DNA from: Scytonema sp. UIC 10036
Lineage (GTDB): Bacteria; Cyanobacteriota; Cyanobacteriia; Cyanobacteriales; Nostocaceae
Length of the DNA: 64,000 bases
NCBI RefSeq assembly: GCF_009725235.1
Contig: NZ_WJFC01000001.1
Span: 1 to 64,000, forward strand
Reading direction: 5' to 3'
The notes below the pieces were generated by a model. It was not told the DNA's origin. It was given only the letters and a program-made list of their open reading frames with translations, and searched no databases. Below are positions 8,388 to 16,357 of this stretch, one piece after another; within the stretch, counting starts at the first letter, position 1; every line of letters begins with the position of its first letter. The position numbers and the translations under genes were made by a program.

Positions 8388-11300
8388 ATGATCCCAAGAC
8401 AACTTACACTTAAAAACTTTCTCAGTTACCGCGATGCCATTCTGGATTTTCGCGGTTTACATACGGCGTGTATTTGTGGTTCTAATGGTGCAGGAAAATC
8501 TTCCCTCCTCGAAGCTATCACCTGGGCAATGTGGGGTGAAAGCAGAGCTGTATCTGAAGATGACGTTATCCACACAGGGTCTAAAGACGTTAGGGTTGAT
8601 TTTATCTTTGAAACCAACCAACAAAATTATCGCGTGATTCGTACCCGACAGCGGGGTGGGAATAGTGGCTTGGAATTTCAAATAGAAACACCAAATGGCT
8701 TTCGCCCGTTGACTGGTAAGGGCTTAAGGGCAACACAAGATATCATTCTAGAACATATTAAGCTAGATTACGATACTTTTATTAACTCAGCTTATCTCCG
8801 GCAGGGTCGTGCTGATGAATTTATGCTCAAACGACCTAACGAACGTAAAGAGATACTGGCAGAGTTATTAAAACTCAATCAATATGATGAATTAGAAGAA
8901 CGGGCAAAAGACCTATCGCGTCAGTTTAAAGCACGGGCGGAGGAATTAGAACGTTGTTTGGAGTCCCTGAAAAATCAACTGCTTTCGCGTGAGGGGATAA
9001 TCCAAAAACAAGTAGAATTGGAAGCTGACATTAACCAACTGCAGCAAGTCCAAGCATTTGATACAATTCAATTGCAAAGTTTGCAGGTTGTTCAACATCA
9101 GAGACAAAACAAGGAACAACATCTGAACTTTGTCAGGCAACAATACCAAAATCTAACCCAGGATTGCGATCGCCTTCAACAAGACCGTGCAGCTATTAGC
9201 GGTCAGTTATCTGTTTTAGAAAAGTTGTTGAGTCGAGAAGCTGAGATTAAAGCTGGATATGTTGAGTATCAAGAGTTACAATCACAAGAAGAGGCGATGG
9301 GTACAAGATTTGAAAAATACACTCGCGCCCAACAAGCACGTCAAAAGAACCAGCAGCAACTGACAAAACAAATTCACGAACTTGAACGCCAACTGCAACA
9401 CAGCGAAGCGCAACTCGCAGCTTTGCAGCAACAAGAGCAAGATCTGCAACAAACTCTTGGGAAATCAGATGAAGTAGAAGCTGCTTTGGCACAACTGGCG
9501 GCTGCACGCAATCGGCTCGAGCAACTCAATGGACTGCAACTGCAGGTGTCTCCTCTGCTACAAAAGCGGGCTTCCTTGCAAACCCAAATCGAGCGATCGC
9601 ATGCTGGGTTAGTTGCTCGACTCGAACAAATAGGAGCGACGGAAAACCAATTGCAACGAGCTTCACGGCGACAGCCGCAACTGCAACAAGCAGTGATGGA
9701 AGTCGCAATCCAAATTGAGGAGTTAGAAAAAAAGCGGGTTTATTTGCAAAGAGTGCAGGAGAAAGGACAAGAAAGACGCCACTTGATAGAACGCCTGCAA
9801 GCTCACCAACGGGATTATGAAAGACTTTTGGGAGAATTACAGCAAAAACTCCAAATGCTCCAAACTCCCAATGCTTTATGTCCTTTGTGCGAGCGTCCTT
9901 TGGATGAACATCATTGGAACCGTGTAGTCGATAAAACCAAAATTGAGTACAAAGATGCTGAGGATGAATTGTGGATAGTTCGGGAACGAATGGCTGTATC
10001 AGATCGAGAAATTCAAGTTCTCAGACAGGAATATCGGGATATATCACAACAATTGTCTCCTTACGATACTTTACGCGAACAAAGAGGGCAATTAGCAGCA
10101 CAATTGCAAGCAACAAGTGATGTTGAACAACAGCTACAACAAATAGTTGTTGAGAAGCAGCAACTCCAGCAAGCGTTAGAAATGGGTGATTACGCTCACG
10201 ATTTACAAGCCGAATTGCAGCAATTGGAGCAGTACTTACAACAGCTCAACTACAGCGAACAGGATCATGCCCTTGCGCGTAACGAGGTGGAAAGATGGCG
10301 GTGGGCAGAAATTAGGCTCAGTCAGATGAAAGATGCAGCCAAGCGCCAAGCTCAAATACAGTTACGAAAACCGGAAATTCAAGGACAAATTCAACAGTTG
10401 CAAGCTAGAGTTCAGCAAGAAGCAACTGAGTCTGAGTGTGCCAAACAAATCGCTGCTCTTGAAAAGTACATTGTTGAACTTGGCTATGATACAGATCGGC
10501 ACAACCAGATTCGTTTGGCAGTACGCAAAACACAATCTTGGCAATTACAGTATCAACATCTCCAAGCAGCACAACAGCAGTACCCGCAACTTCATGCGCG
10601 ACTCCAAGAATTAGAGGTGGCTTTACAAGGGAGATTGGGTGAGCGGCAAAAACTTTATACCGAAATAGAAAGTTTTGTTGAGCAATTGCAAGAAACAGCA
10701 AATCCAACAACTCAAATTCAAGCGTTAGAGCAGCAATTAGCATCACGCAGGCGTCAGCTTGACGAACAACTTGCGAACTTAGGACGGCTGCAGCAGCTAG
10801 CCCACCAACTTGAAGCGCTACAACTTCAGTACGAGCAACAACAGCAGCAACTGCAAGAAACAAAACAGCAATATCGGATTTATCAGGAATTAGCGCAAGC
10901 ATTTGGTAAAAATGGCATTCAAGCATTGATGATTGAGAATGTTTTGCCTCAATTAGAAGCTGAAACAAATCAATTGCTCTCGCGATTGAGTGCTAACCAG
11001 TTGCACGTTCAATTTGTGACACAAAAAGCAGGACGCAGTGGAAAATCAACTAAGAAAAATGTCAAGTTGATAGATACTTTGGATATTTTGATTGCGGATG
11101 CACAAGGAACGCGAGCTTATGAAACTTATTCGGGTGGAGAAGCGTTTAGAATTAATTTTTCTATCCGTTTAGCTTTAGCAAAATTACTGGCGCAACGGGC
11201 TGGAGCTTCATTGCAATTGCTCATTGTAGATGAAGGGTTCGGTACGCAGGATTCCGAAGGATGCGATCGCCTGATTGCAGCGATTAATGCGATCGCTTCT

Positions 11301-11414
11301 GATTTCGCTTGCATCTTAACTGTCACTCATATGCCCCACCTTAAAGAAGCTTTCCAAGCTCGAATTGAGGTTAGTAAAACTCAACAAGGTTCTCAGATAC
11401 ATTTATTAATTTAA
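8388..11414 (+). CDS. sbcC: SbcC-type SMC family exonuclease ATPase
   Basis: A 1008-residue Rad50/SbcC homologue. With the SbcD nuclease it would form the complex that cleaves DNA hairpins and trims blocked ends. N-terminal ATPase half: IPRQLTLKNFLSYRD and Walker A GSNGAGKSS (about 32-40). Two long Gln/Glu-rich coiled coils follow, with the zinc-hook CPLC near residue 498. The C-terminal half has the signature YSGGEAFRINFSIRLALAKL, Walker B LLIVDEGFG and the D-loop. Length fits the family. No sbcD is next to it. Its 3' end and an internal segment are duplicated as a decayed copy at 12320-12529. Two palindromic repeats follow the stop codon immediately. Confidence 0.92.
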   Translation: MIPRQLTLKNFLSYRDAILDFRGLHTACICGSNGAGKSSLLEAITWAMWGESRAVSEDDVIHTGSKDVRVDFIFETNQQNYRVIRTRQRGGNSGLEFQIETPNGFRPLTGKGLRATQDIILEHIKLDYDTFINSAYLRQGRADEFMLKRPNERKEILAELLKLNQYDELEERAKDLSRQFKARAEELERCLESLKNQLLSREGIIQKQVELEADINQLQQVQAFDTIQLQSLQVVQHQRQNKEQHLNFVRQQYQNLTQDCDRLQQDRAAISGQLSVLEKLLSREAEIKAGYVEYQELQSQEEAMGTRFEKYTRAQQARQKNQQQLTKQIHELERQLQHSEAQLAALQQQEQDLQQTLGKSDEVEAALAQLAAARNRLEQLNGLQLQVSPLLQKRASLQTQIERSHAGLVARLEQIGATENQLQRASRRQPQLQQAVMEVAIQIEELEKKRVYLQRVQEKGQERRHLIERLQAHQRDYERLLGELQQKLQMLQTPNALCPLCERPLDEHHWNRVVDKTKIEYKDAEDELWIVRERMAVSDREIQVLRQEYRDISQQLSPYDTLREQRGQLAAQLQATSDVEQQLQQIVVEKQQLQQALEMGDYAHDLQAELQQLEQYLQQLNYSEQDHALARNEVERWRWAEIRLSQMKDAAKRQAQIQLRKPEIQGQIQQLQARVQQEATESECAKQIAALEKYIVELGYDTDRHNQIRLAVRKTQSWQLQYQHLQAAQQQYPQLHARLQELEVALQGRLGERQKLYTEIESFVEQLQETANPTTQIQALEQQLASRRRQLDEQLANLGRLQQLAHQLEALQLQYEQQQQQLQETKQQYRIYQELAQAFGKNGIQALMIENVLPQLEAETNQLLSRLSANQLHVQFVTQKAGRSGKSTKKNVKLIDTLDILIADAQGTRAYETYSGGEAFRINFSIRLALAKLLAQRAGASLQLLIVDEGFGTQDSEGCDRLIAAINAIASDFACILTVTHMPHLKEAFQARIEVSKTQQGSQIHLLI

Positions 11415-11741
11415 TCGTAGGTTGGGTTGAGGAACGAAACCCAACATATCATTGAATTGATAAACAAAGCGAAGCAAGTAGGTTGGGTTGAGGAACGAAA
11501 CCCAATATTTAATTAACAAAGCATTGTACGATAGACAATAAATATAAATTCGGTTGAGAAATGCACGAATTCTAATGAGATTTGCAGTTTTTTGTTGAGA
11601 GTTCTGTGCCATGAATCTGAGTTCGCCTGCAACGACAGCACTAGTCGCAAGTGTTACCTTACCTAGTTCCCGAACATGATTGACAACTTTTAGTTCACCT
11701 TCTATCAAAAAAGTACAATGATTTGTGTCAAGCAAATACAT
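11406..11741 (-). pseudogene. Truncated PIN-domain (VapC-like) toxin
   Basis: The first about 75 residues are a PIN RNase start: MYLLDTNHCTFLIEGE carries the first catalytic Asp, and SAVVAGELRFMAQ the conserved Glu region. After NALLIK the frame runs through two palindromic repeats (coding VSFLNPTYL and LGFVPQPN) and stops at 111 residues. The second half of the PIN domain, with its last acidic residues, is missing, so the product is unlikely to be an active RNase. It starts 2 bases after the antitoxin stop, the normal operon arrangement. Confidence 0.75.
11417..11505 (+). repeat. Two copies of the GTTGGGTT palindromic repeat
   Basis: Units at 11417-11445 and 11478-11505, each beginning GTAGGTTGGGTTGAGGAACG, directly after the sbcC stop. 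On the minus strand they form the new 3' end of the PIN-toxin remnant at 11406-11741. Confidence 0.85.
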
Positions 11742-11743
11742 TC

Positions 11744-11992
11744 TTAAAATTCCAATGGCATACGAGTGTCATGAACAAGTTGAAGACATTCTCTAATATC
11801 ATTACCTTCCCAAGTTCCAGCAAATTCAAGTAAATCTTCAGCTGTAGAAAGGGTTAATTTGTTTGTACTTGAGTGTTTTTCTATATAATTATTTTTGATT
11901 TCTCGAATTAAATCAAGTGCTTCTGTTAGTAATTCTGGAGGTAAGGTTTCTATCAAACTTGCTTGCAGGGCTTTTCGCCCCTCTGAGTTCAA
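11744..11992 (-). CDS. Antitoxin-like protein upstream of truncated PIN toxin
   Basis: An 82-residue protein. The N terminus (MNSEGRKALQASLIETLPPE, then LLTEALDLIREIKNNY) is helical and the C terminus (LLEFAGTWEGNDIRECLQLV) resembles the toxin-binding tail common in short VapB or DUF2281-type antitoxins. Position directly before the PIN-toxin remnant on the same strand supports the antitoxin call. The exact family is uncertain. With its toxin inactivated it may be free to drift. Confidence 0.6.
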   Translation of the reverse strand: MNSEGRKALQASLIETLPPELLTEALDLIREIKNNYIEKHSSTNKLTLSTAEDLLEFAGTWEGNDIRECLQLVHDTRMPLEF

Positions 11993-12046
11993 CAGCGCAT
12001 CTGATGTGGGGTGGGCGTCCCCGCCCGCCTTTCCCTATGAAGAAAA

Positions 12047-12075
12047 GTTGGGTTTCGTTCCTCAACCCAACCTAC
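12047..12075 (-). repeat. GTTGGGTT palindromic repeat
   Basis: One inverted copy (GTTGGGTTTCGTTCCTCAAC then CCAACCTAC), upstream of the antitoxin gene, so the decayed toxin-antitoxin pair is bracketed by this repeat on both sides. Confidence 0.8.
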
Positions 12076-12155
12076 TTGATAAACGCGATCGCCAATATCT
12101 TTTCTCCTAATTTGATGGCAACAGTAAGTAAGTTGTTGCAAATAATTACTCATTC

Positions 12156-12187
12156 GTAGTGGGGCTTTAGCGCTAAAGCCCCACTAC
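12156..12187. repeat. Perfect 32-base palindrome
   Basis: GTAGTGGGGCTTTAGC followed directly by its reverse complement. No T-run follows, so I class it as a repeat rather than a terminator. Confidence 0.8.
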
Positions 12188-12319
12188 AAATAAAGTAAAA
12201 AAAATTACATTTCGTTACACAGTTGTGTGTTTTCTTGCCAACCTACTTAGCCAAGTCAATTTCTCAACTTCATAGTAACTTGGAGTATAGGAAGTGCGAG
12301 AACTACTTGTATGAAAAAG

Positions 12320-12529
12320 CAAAGAACAACAGCTGAACTTTGTCAAGCAACAATACCAAAATTTAACCCAGGATTGAGATCGCCTGATTGCGGCGATTAA
12401 TGCGATCGCTTCTGATTTCGCTTGCATCTTAACTGTCACTCATATGCCCCACCTTAAAGAAGCTTTCCAAGCTCGAATTGAGGTCAGTAAAACTCAACAA
12501 GGTTCTCATATACATTTGTTAATTTAATC
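12320..12529 (+). pseudogene. Deletion-derived sbcC remnant
   Basis: Bases 12320-12385 match sbcC 9110-9175, and bases 12376-12529 match sbcC 11263-11415, each with few differences. The two halves join at the GCGATCGCCT word present at both parental sites (here GAGATCGCCT), so 2097 bases were lost exactly between two HIP1 octamers. A TGC to TGA change puts a stop in the old frame at the junction. It lies about 0.9 kb beyond the end of intact sbcC, with the decayed toxin-antitoxin pair between. Confidence 0.85.
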
Positions 12530-12661
12530 AAGATAGAAACAATATGAAGAATTTTATGTATTTATACTTAAAATATCCATTTACACTCGTTCACGGGGAT
12601 GCATTTTGCTTGCAAGTGAGAAATCCGGGTTATAATCCAATGATTAAAGCACACAGATGAC

Positions 12662-14617
12662 TTGGTGTGCTTTCAGCAAAAGAGCGTGACAAGATCGAAT
12701 AAAACCGAATTTCCCTTACATTTGGGATTTGGTTTCCAGAAAAGAAGTATAAATGACAACTTAAAGCCTTGGGGCGGACACAAGCTGGCTCTTAAGTGGC
12801 ATCTCGTGTTACTTGTAGCAGGGGCATTACTTCCAGTTGTCCTTTTTGCTGTTGCTATTGTACACAGGCTCTCGCTCAACGAGCGTGCGGCATCAGAGCG
12901 CCGCTTGCTTCTAGCGGCACGCAATCTCACTTATGATGTGGAGCGCGAGGTTTTAAGCACAACCAGGACACTCCAAGCACTGGCAGCCTCCGATCGGCTT
13001 GACCAAGGTGAATTAAAAGCGTTTTATAACGAGGCGCAGCGCACAGTGCGGACGCAGCCGACTTGGTTGGGTGTGATCCTCCTAATGCCGAATGAACGCC
13101 AAGTGTTCAATACCTTTCGTCCTTTCGGTACCTCACTACCCTTGGCAAATGAACCTGAAAGTGTGCGGCGTGTTGTCAAAACACTCCAGCCGACAGTGGG
13201 TTACCTCGCCTTTGCACGTCTCAAGCGAAAATGGGCTTTCCCCGTCCGCGTTCCAGTCATGCGCGGCGGCAAGCTACAGTATGTGCTTACTGCCCTCATC
13301 ACCTCAGACGCACTCACGAGTGTCCTTAAAACCCAGACAACTATTGATGGGGAGTGGACGCGTACTGTTGTTGACGGTCACGGTGTTGTTGTAGCCCGCA
13401 CTCGCAATCCCGATCGCTTTGTGGGGCATCCGGGTACCCCGTCTTTTCTGAAACGAATCGCGGAAACAACTGAGGGAGTCTACCGCGAGACCACTTTGGA
13501 GGGAACGCCAGTATACGTTGCCGTTAAGCGAGCCAATTTCTCTGACTGGACGACCGCCGTTGTCGTTCCCGTTGAGATCATTGATAGTCCGGCTCGGCGT
13601 GCGATGTGGCTCGTTGTTGGATCTGGCTTGGCGTTGCTCCTGGTAAGTGGCGCAGGTACGCTCATCCTCTCGCGGTGGATTTCTCAGGGCATCACTGAAG
13701 CTGCTTGTGGCGCAGAAGCACTCGCTAGAGGTGAATATCCGCGCATCAGTCCCTCACCCATTCAGGAAGTCGCCTTGTTAGGCGAAGCTTTAGAATTTTC
13801 GGCTGACCTTCTGTCGCAGCGCGAGCGGGAGCGGGACGAACACTTAGCGCAAGCCGAAGCAGCACGGGCTGAGGCGGAGACCGCTAGCCGCCTCAAAGAC
13901 GAGTTCTTAATTACCGTCTCCCACGAACTTAGAACCCCTCTCAACGCCATCTCCGGTTGGGCGCAGTTGCTGAGTACCGGAAAGCTCAACCAAGAAAAGA
14001 CACAGCAAGCGATCGCTACCATCGAGCGCAATGCAAAAGCTCAGGCACAACTAGTGAACGACCTCCTTGACACATCGCGGATCGTCATCGGGAAACTCCG
14101 CCTCGAACCACAGTCGTTAAACTTAGCTACCGTGATTATCAGTGCCCTCGATTCGGTGCGCCATGCTGCTGAAGTCAAAAACATAGATTTGCAGCTACAA
14201 CTTGCCAACGTAGAACCTGTCTTGGGAGACCAAAATCGCCTCCTGCAGGTAGTATGGAATCTCCTCGCGAACGCAATTAAATTCACGCCTCAAGGTGGGC
14301 GGGTTGAGGTGAGTCTCTCTCAGGCTAACTCATTTGTCGAGATTATAGTGCGCGACACAGGTGTAGGTATCAAGGCAGAATTCCTGCCACACGTCTTTGA
14401 ACGCTTCCGCCAAGCCGACGGTTCAACCACAAGGCAGTTTGGGGGCTTGGGGCTAGGTCTGGCGATCGTTCGTCACTTAGTCGAGCTTCACGGTGGCACA
14501 GTACGGGCTGAGAGTGACGGTGAGGGCAAGGGGGCAACTTTCACTGTTAAACTTCCTGTGGTTGCCCACCACCAGAGCATTAGCATCCCACTGAGGACAT
14601 CTGCGGATGAGGTATGA
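12662..14617 (+). CDS. Membrane sensor histidine kinase with extracytoplasmic sensor domain
   Basis: A 651-residue kinase. Transmembrane segment 1 about 46-66 (LVLLVAGALLPVVLFAVAI), a periplasmic Cache-like sensor (about 70-305), transmembrane segment 2 about 317-337, a HAMP-like linker and a short Glu/Ala-rich coil. The HisKA domain has His421 in TVSHELRTPLNAISGWAQLL; the ATPase has LQVVWNLLANAIKFTP, VRDTGVGI and FGGLGLGLAIVRHLVELHGG. The frame opens with TTG (GTG follows at once) and no in-frame ATG occurs before the first transmembrane segment, so the start is uncertain. G+C content is much higher than its neighbours (62-67% in two sampled 60-base lines versus around 40%). No response regulator is adjacent. 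Confidence 0.85.
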   Translation: MVCFQQKSVTRSNKTEFPLHLGFGFQKRSINDNLKPWGGHKLALKWHLVLLVAGALLPVVLFAVAIVHRLSLNERAASERRLLLAARNLTYDVEREVLSTTRTLQALAASDRLDQGELKAFYNEAQRTVRTQPTWLGVILLMPNERQVFNTFRPFGTSLPLANEPESVRRVVKTLQPTVGYLAFARLKRKWAFPVRVPVMRGGKLQYVLTALITSDALTSVLKTQTTIDGEWTRTVVDGHGVVVARTRNPDRFVGHPGTPSFLKRIAETTEGVYRETTLEGTPVYVAVKRANFSDWTTAVVVPVEIIDSPARRAMWLVVGSGLALLLVSGAGTLILSRWISQGITEAACGAEALARGEYPRISPSPIQEVALLGEALEFSADLLSQRERERDEHLAQAEAARAEAETASRLKDEFLITVSHELRTPLNAISGWAQLLSTGKLNQEKTQQAIATIERNAKAQAQLVNDLLDTSRIVIGKLRLEPQSLNLATVIISALDSVRHAAEVKNIDLQLQLANVEPVLGDQNRLLQVVWNLLANAIKFTPQGGRVEVSLSQANSFVEIIVRDTGVGIKAEFLPHVFERFRQADGSTTRQFGGLGLGLAIVRHLVELHGGTVRAESDGEGKGATFTVKLPVVAHHQSISIPLRTSADEV

Positions 14618-14663
14618 GCCCAGTTGTTGCGTATTCGGCAATTCATGCTGAAAACTCCTACAC

Positions 14664-14801
14664 CTAAAAAGGTTTGCGGGCTACGGACAGCACTACAGAA
14701 GAGGGAATTTCAATCCCACCATCTGTGGCGTAGGAACGAGAACCAGTAATAATAGCGCTCTCAATATTGTGCCGTTGCTCCTCGCTTTGCATTGCAAGCA
14801 T
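14664..14801 (-). pseudogene. Fragment resembling a methyltransferase C terminus
   Basis: A 45-codon minus-strand frame that reads MLAMQSEEQRHNIESAIITG then YATDGGIEIPSSVVLSVARKP. The final block resembles the C-terminal strand pair of SAM-dependent methyltransferases. Nothing upstream continues it. I treat it as a gene remnant; the family is a tentative inference. Confidence 0.35.
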
Positions 14802-14889
14802 TGACAGTTATCTAAACTGTTGCAACAGCATTCTGTGGTAAGGAATGATTTGCCACTCTACCATAGTTCATTAGTAGTAACAAACAAAG

Positions 14890-15153
14890 ATGATGGATAC
14901 CTATACAAAGATAAATACGCTTGCTCTTAAAGAATTACTTGTTCAAGAATTAAACACCCTGGATGAAGAGCGACTCAAAGAAGTTGCTGATTTTCTAGCG
15001 TTTCTCAAATTTCGGAGTCGTGGAGCTACTTGGAAAATAGATCGAGCACAGATGGCAGATCTTTATAGAGAATTTGCTGAGGAAGATAAGAGACTTGCTG
15101 AGGAAGGATTAGACGAATACACTGAATTACTCAGACAAGAAGATCTAAAATGA
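14890..15153 (+). CDS. Antitoxin-like protein of a broken toxin-antitoxin pair
   Basis: An 87-residue, mostly helical acidic protein (LALKELLVQELNTLDEERLK, then VADFLAFLKF, then a Glu-rich tail). The helix-plus-FLAFLKF block is typical of small antitoxins in cyanobacteria (DUF2281-like). Its TGA overlaps the ATG of the MazF-like fragment (ATGA), an arrangement of translationally coupled toxin-antitoxin operons. Two ATG codons stand in tandem at the start; either may be used. Confidence 0.65.
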   Translation: MMDTYTKINTLALKELLVQELNTLDEERLKEVADFLAFLKFRSRGATWKIDRAQMADLYREFAEEDKRLAEEGLDEYTELLRQEDLK

Positions 15154-15308
15154 CTGTTAAAAGAGGTGAGGTGTGGCTAGCAGATTTAAATCCTACGAGA
15201 GGGTCTGAACAGGGAGGTACTCGACCTGTAATTATCTTTCAAAACGATGTTGTTTCTCAATTTTCCACTACTGTAATTACTATACCGTTAACGAGCAATT
15301 TGCGTTAA
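15150..15308 (+). pseudogene. Truncated MazF/PemK-like toxin
   Basis: A 52-residue frame reading MTVKRGEVWLADLNPTRGSE, then GGTRPVIIFQND and TTVITIPLTSNLR, then a stop. This is the N-terminal half of a MazF-type mRNA endonuclease (usual length about 110): the RGEVWLADLNPTRGSEQGGTRP core is present, but the C-terminal strands and helix are missing. A palindromic repeat begins 28 bases after the stop and no toxin sequence continues beyond it. Probably inactive. Confidence 0.75.
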
Positions 15309-15336
15309 GTAGCTCAACCAAAATATTCCAAACCGC

Positions 15337-15411
15337 GTAGGTTGGGTTGAGGAACGAAACCCAACATCTACAAGGATTTGTTGGGTTTCGCTGTTGCTCA
15401 ACCCAACCTAC
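15337..15411 (+). repeat. GTTGGGTT repeat, double unit
   Basis: A direct unit (GTAGGTTGGGTTGAGGAACG ...) followed by an inverted unit ending CAACCCAACCTAC, giving a long hairpin. It sits immediately beyond the truncated MazF-like gene. Confidence 0.8.
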
Positions 15412-15471
15412 ATATCTTATTTGTATGAAAATTTAGACGTAGGTAATAAACGATAAGGCAGAAAAAACGTT

Positions 15472-16263
15472 ATGTCCACAATACAGGAAATCATAGCTTG
15501 TCCTCTATGCCGCAAAACTATAGCCGAAGTTCCGCAGCAGTGTAATACCTGTCATAATTCTTTCCAACAAGAATTAGCAAAAATACCTTCTGTTGTTGAT
15601 TTGACTGATAAAGCATTACAAAGGCAAACTGAAAACTCCGTCACAGAGACAAAACCTTTACGTACAGAGTTGTTTCGCTCTCCGATTGTCTCCTTTTTAT
15701 ACGAGCGAATTTTACCACCACTTTGGGCAGTAGGACTACGGAACACTGGCGGTATAGATGCTGAATTCAGACTGTGTACGGAATTCTTGGGTCAAAATCC
15801 TGGAATTGTAGCAGATGTTAGTTGTGGTACGGGCATCATGGCACGTCGCTTAGTAAAATGGGGAAGATGCGAACAAATTTTAGCTTTGGATTATTCTGAA
15901 ACAATGCTGACCGAGCTGCAACAACAAATGCAATTGGAAGGCATATCACCGTCAGAAATTATTATCATCCGAGCTGATGTAGAAGCACTACCTCTAGCAC
16001 CAAATTCTATAGACGCTATCTATGCTGGGGCTGCAATGCATTGTTGGAATAATGCGACTGAAGGAATTCGCAATATTTACCAAGCGTTGCGTCCTGGTGG
16101 CAAACTGTTAGCAACGACTTTTCTCAAACCATACCCCAGCATCGTGTTTCAGTTTTTTTCACCAGAGGAACTGCGACATATCGTATTAACAGCAGGTTTT
16201 CATTCAGATGACGTACAAGTACAAGCAAGCGGATTTTACGGAATTATTAAGTGTATTAAATAA
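15472..16263 (+). CDS. Class I SAM-dependent methyltransferase with N-terminal zinc-ribbon
   Basis: A 263-residue methyltransferase. The N terminus carries two CxxC pairs (CPLC at 10-13 and CNTC at 24-27), a Trm112-like or RlmA-like zinc ribbon. The Rossmann core shows motif I as VADVSCGTGIMARRL (about 115-130), ALDYSETML, RADVEALPL and DAIYAGAAMHCW; the UbiE-type LRPGGKLLATTF block is near 213. It resembles plastid/cyanobacterial UbiE-like enzymes with a zinc-ribbon. The substrate is unknown. It stands alone between repeats. Confidence 0.8.
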   Translation: MSTIQEIIACPLCRKTIAEVPQQCNTCHNSFQQELAKIPSVVDLTDKALQRQTENSVTETKPLRTELFRSPIVSFLYERILPPLWAVGLRNTGGIDAEFRLCTEFLGQNPGIVADVSCGTGIMARRLVKWGRCEQILALDYSETMLTELQQQMQLEGISPSEIIIIRADVEALPLAPNSIDAIYAGAAMHCWNNATEGIRNIYQALRPGGKLLATTFLKPYPSIVFQFFSPEELRHIVLTAGFHSDDVQVQASGFYGIIKCIK

Positions 16264-16265
16264 AT

Positions 16266-16315
16266 AGGAGGCGGAGCCTCTGTTAAGGCATTCCCAGGCT
16301 CCGCCTGGGAACGAG
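16266..16315 (+). repeat. GGAGGCGGAGCCT-type repeat, copy 1
   Basis: An element of about 50 bases beginning AGGAGGCGGAGCC and ending with the hairpin CCCAGGCTCCGCCTGGG plus AACGAG. An inverted copy lies at 21878-21929. Confidence 0.7.
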
Positions 16316-16357
16316 AGAACGAGAGAGGCTGGGAACGAGAGAGGGTTTAAGTACTGG

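Noticed and set aside
12662..14617. Hybrid kinase with receiver domain
   Set aside because: The frame ends shortly after the ATPase domain; no receiver motif follows.
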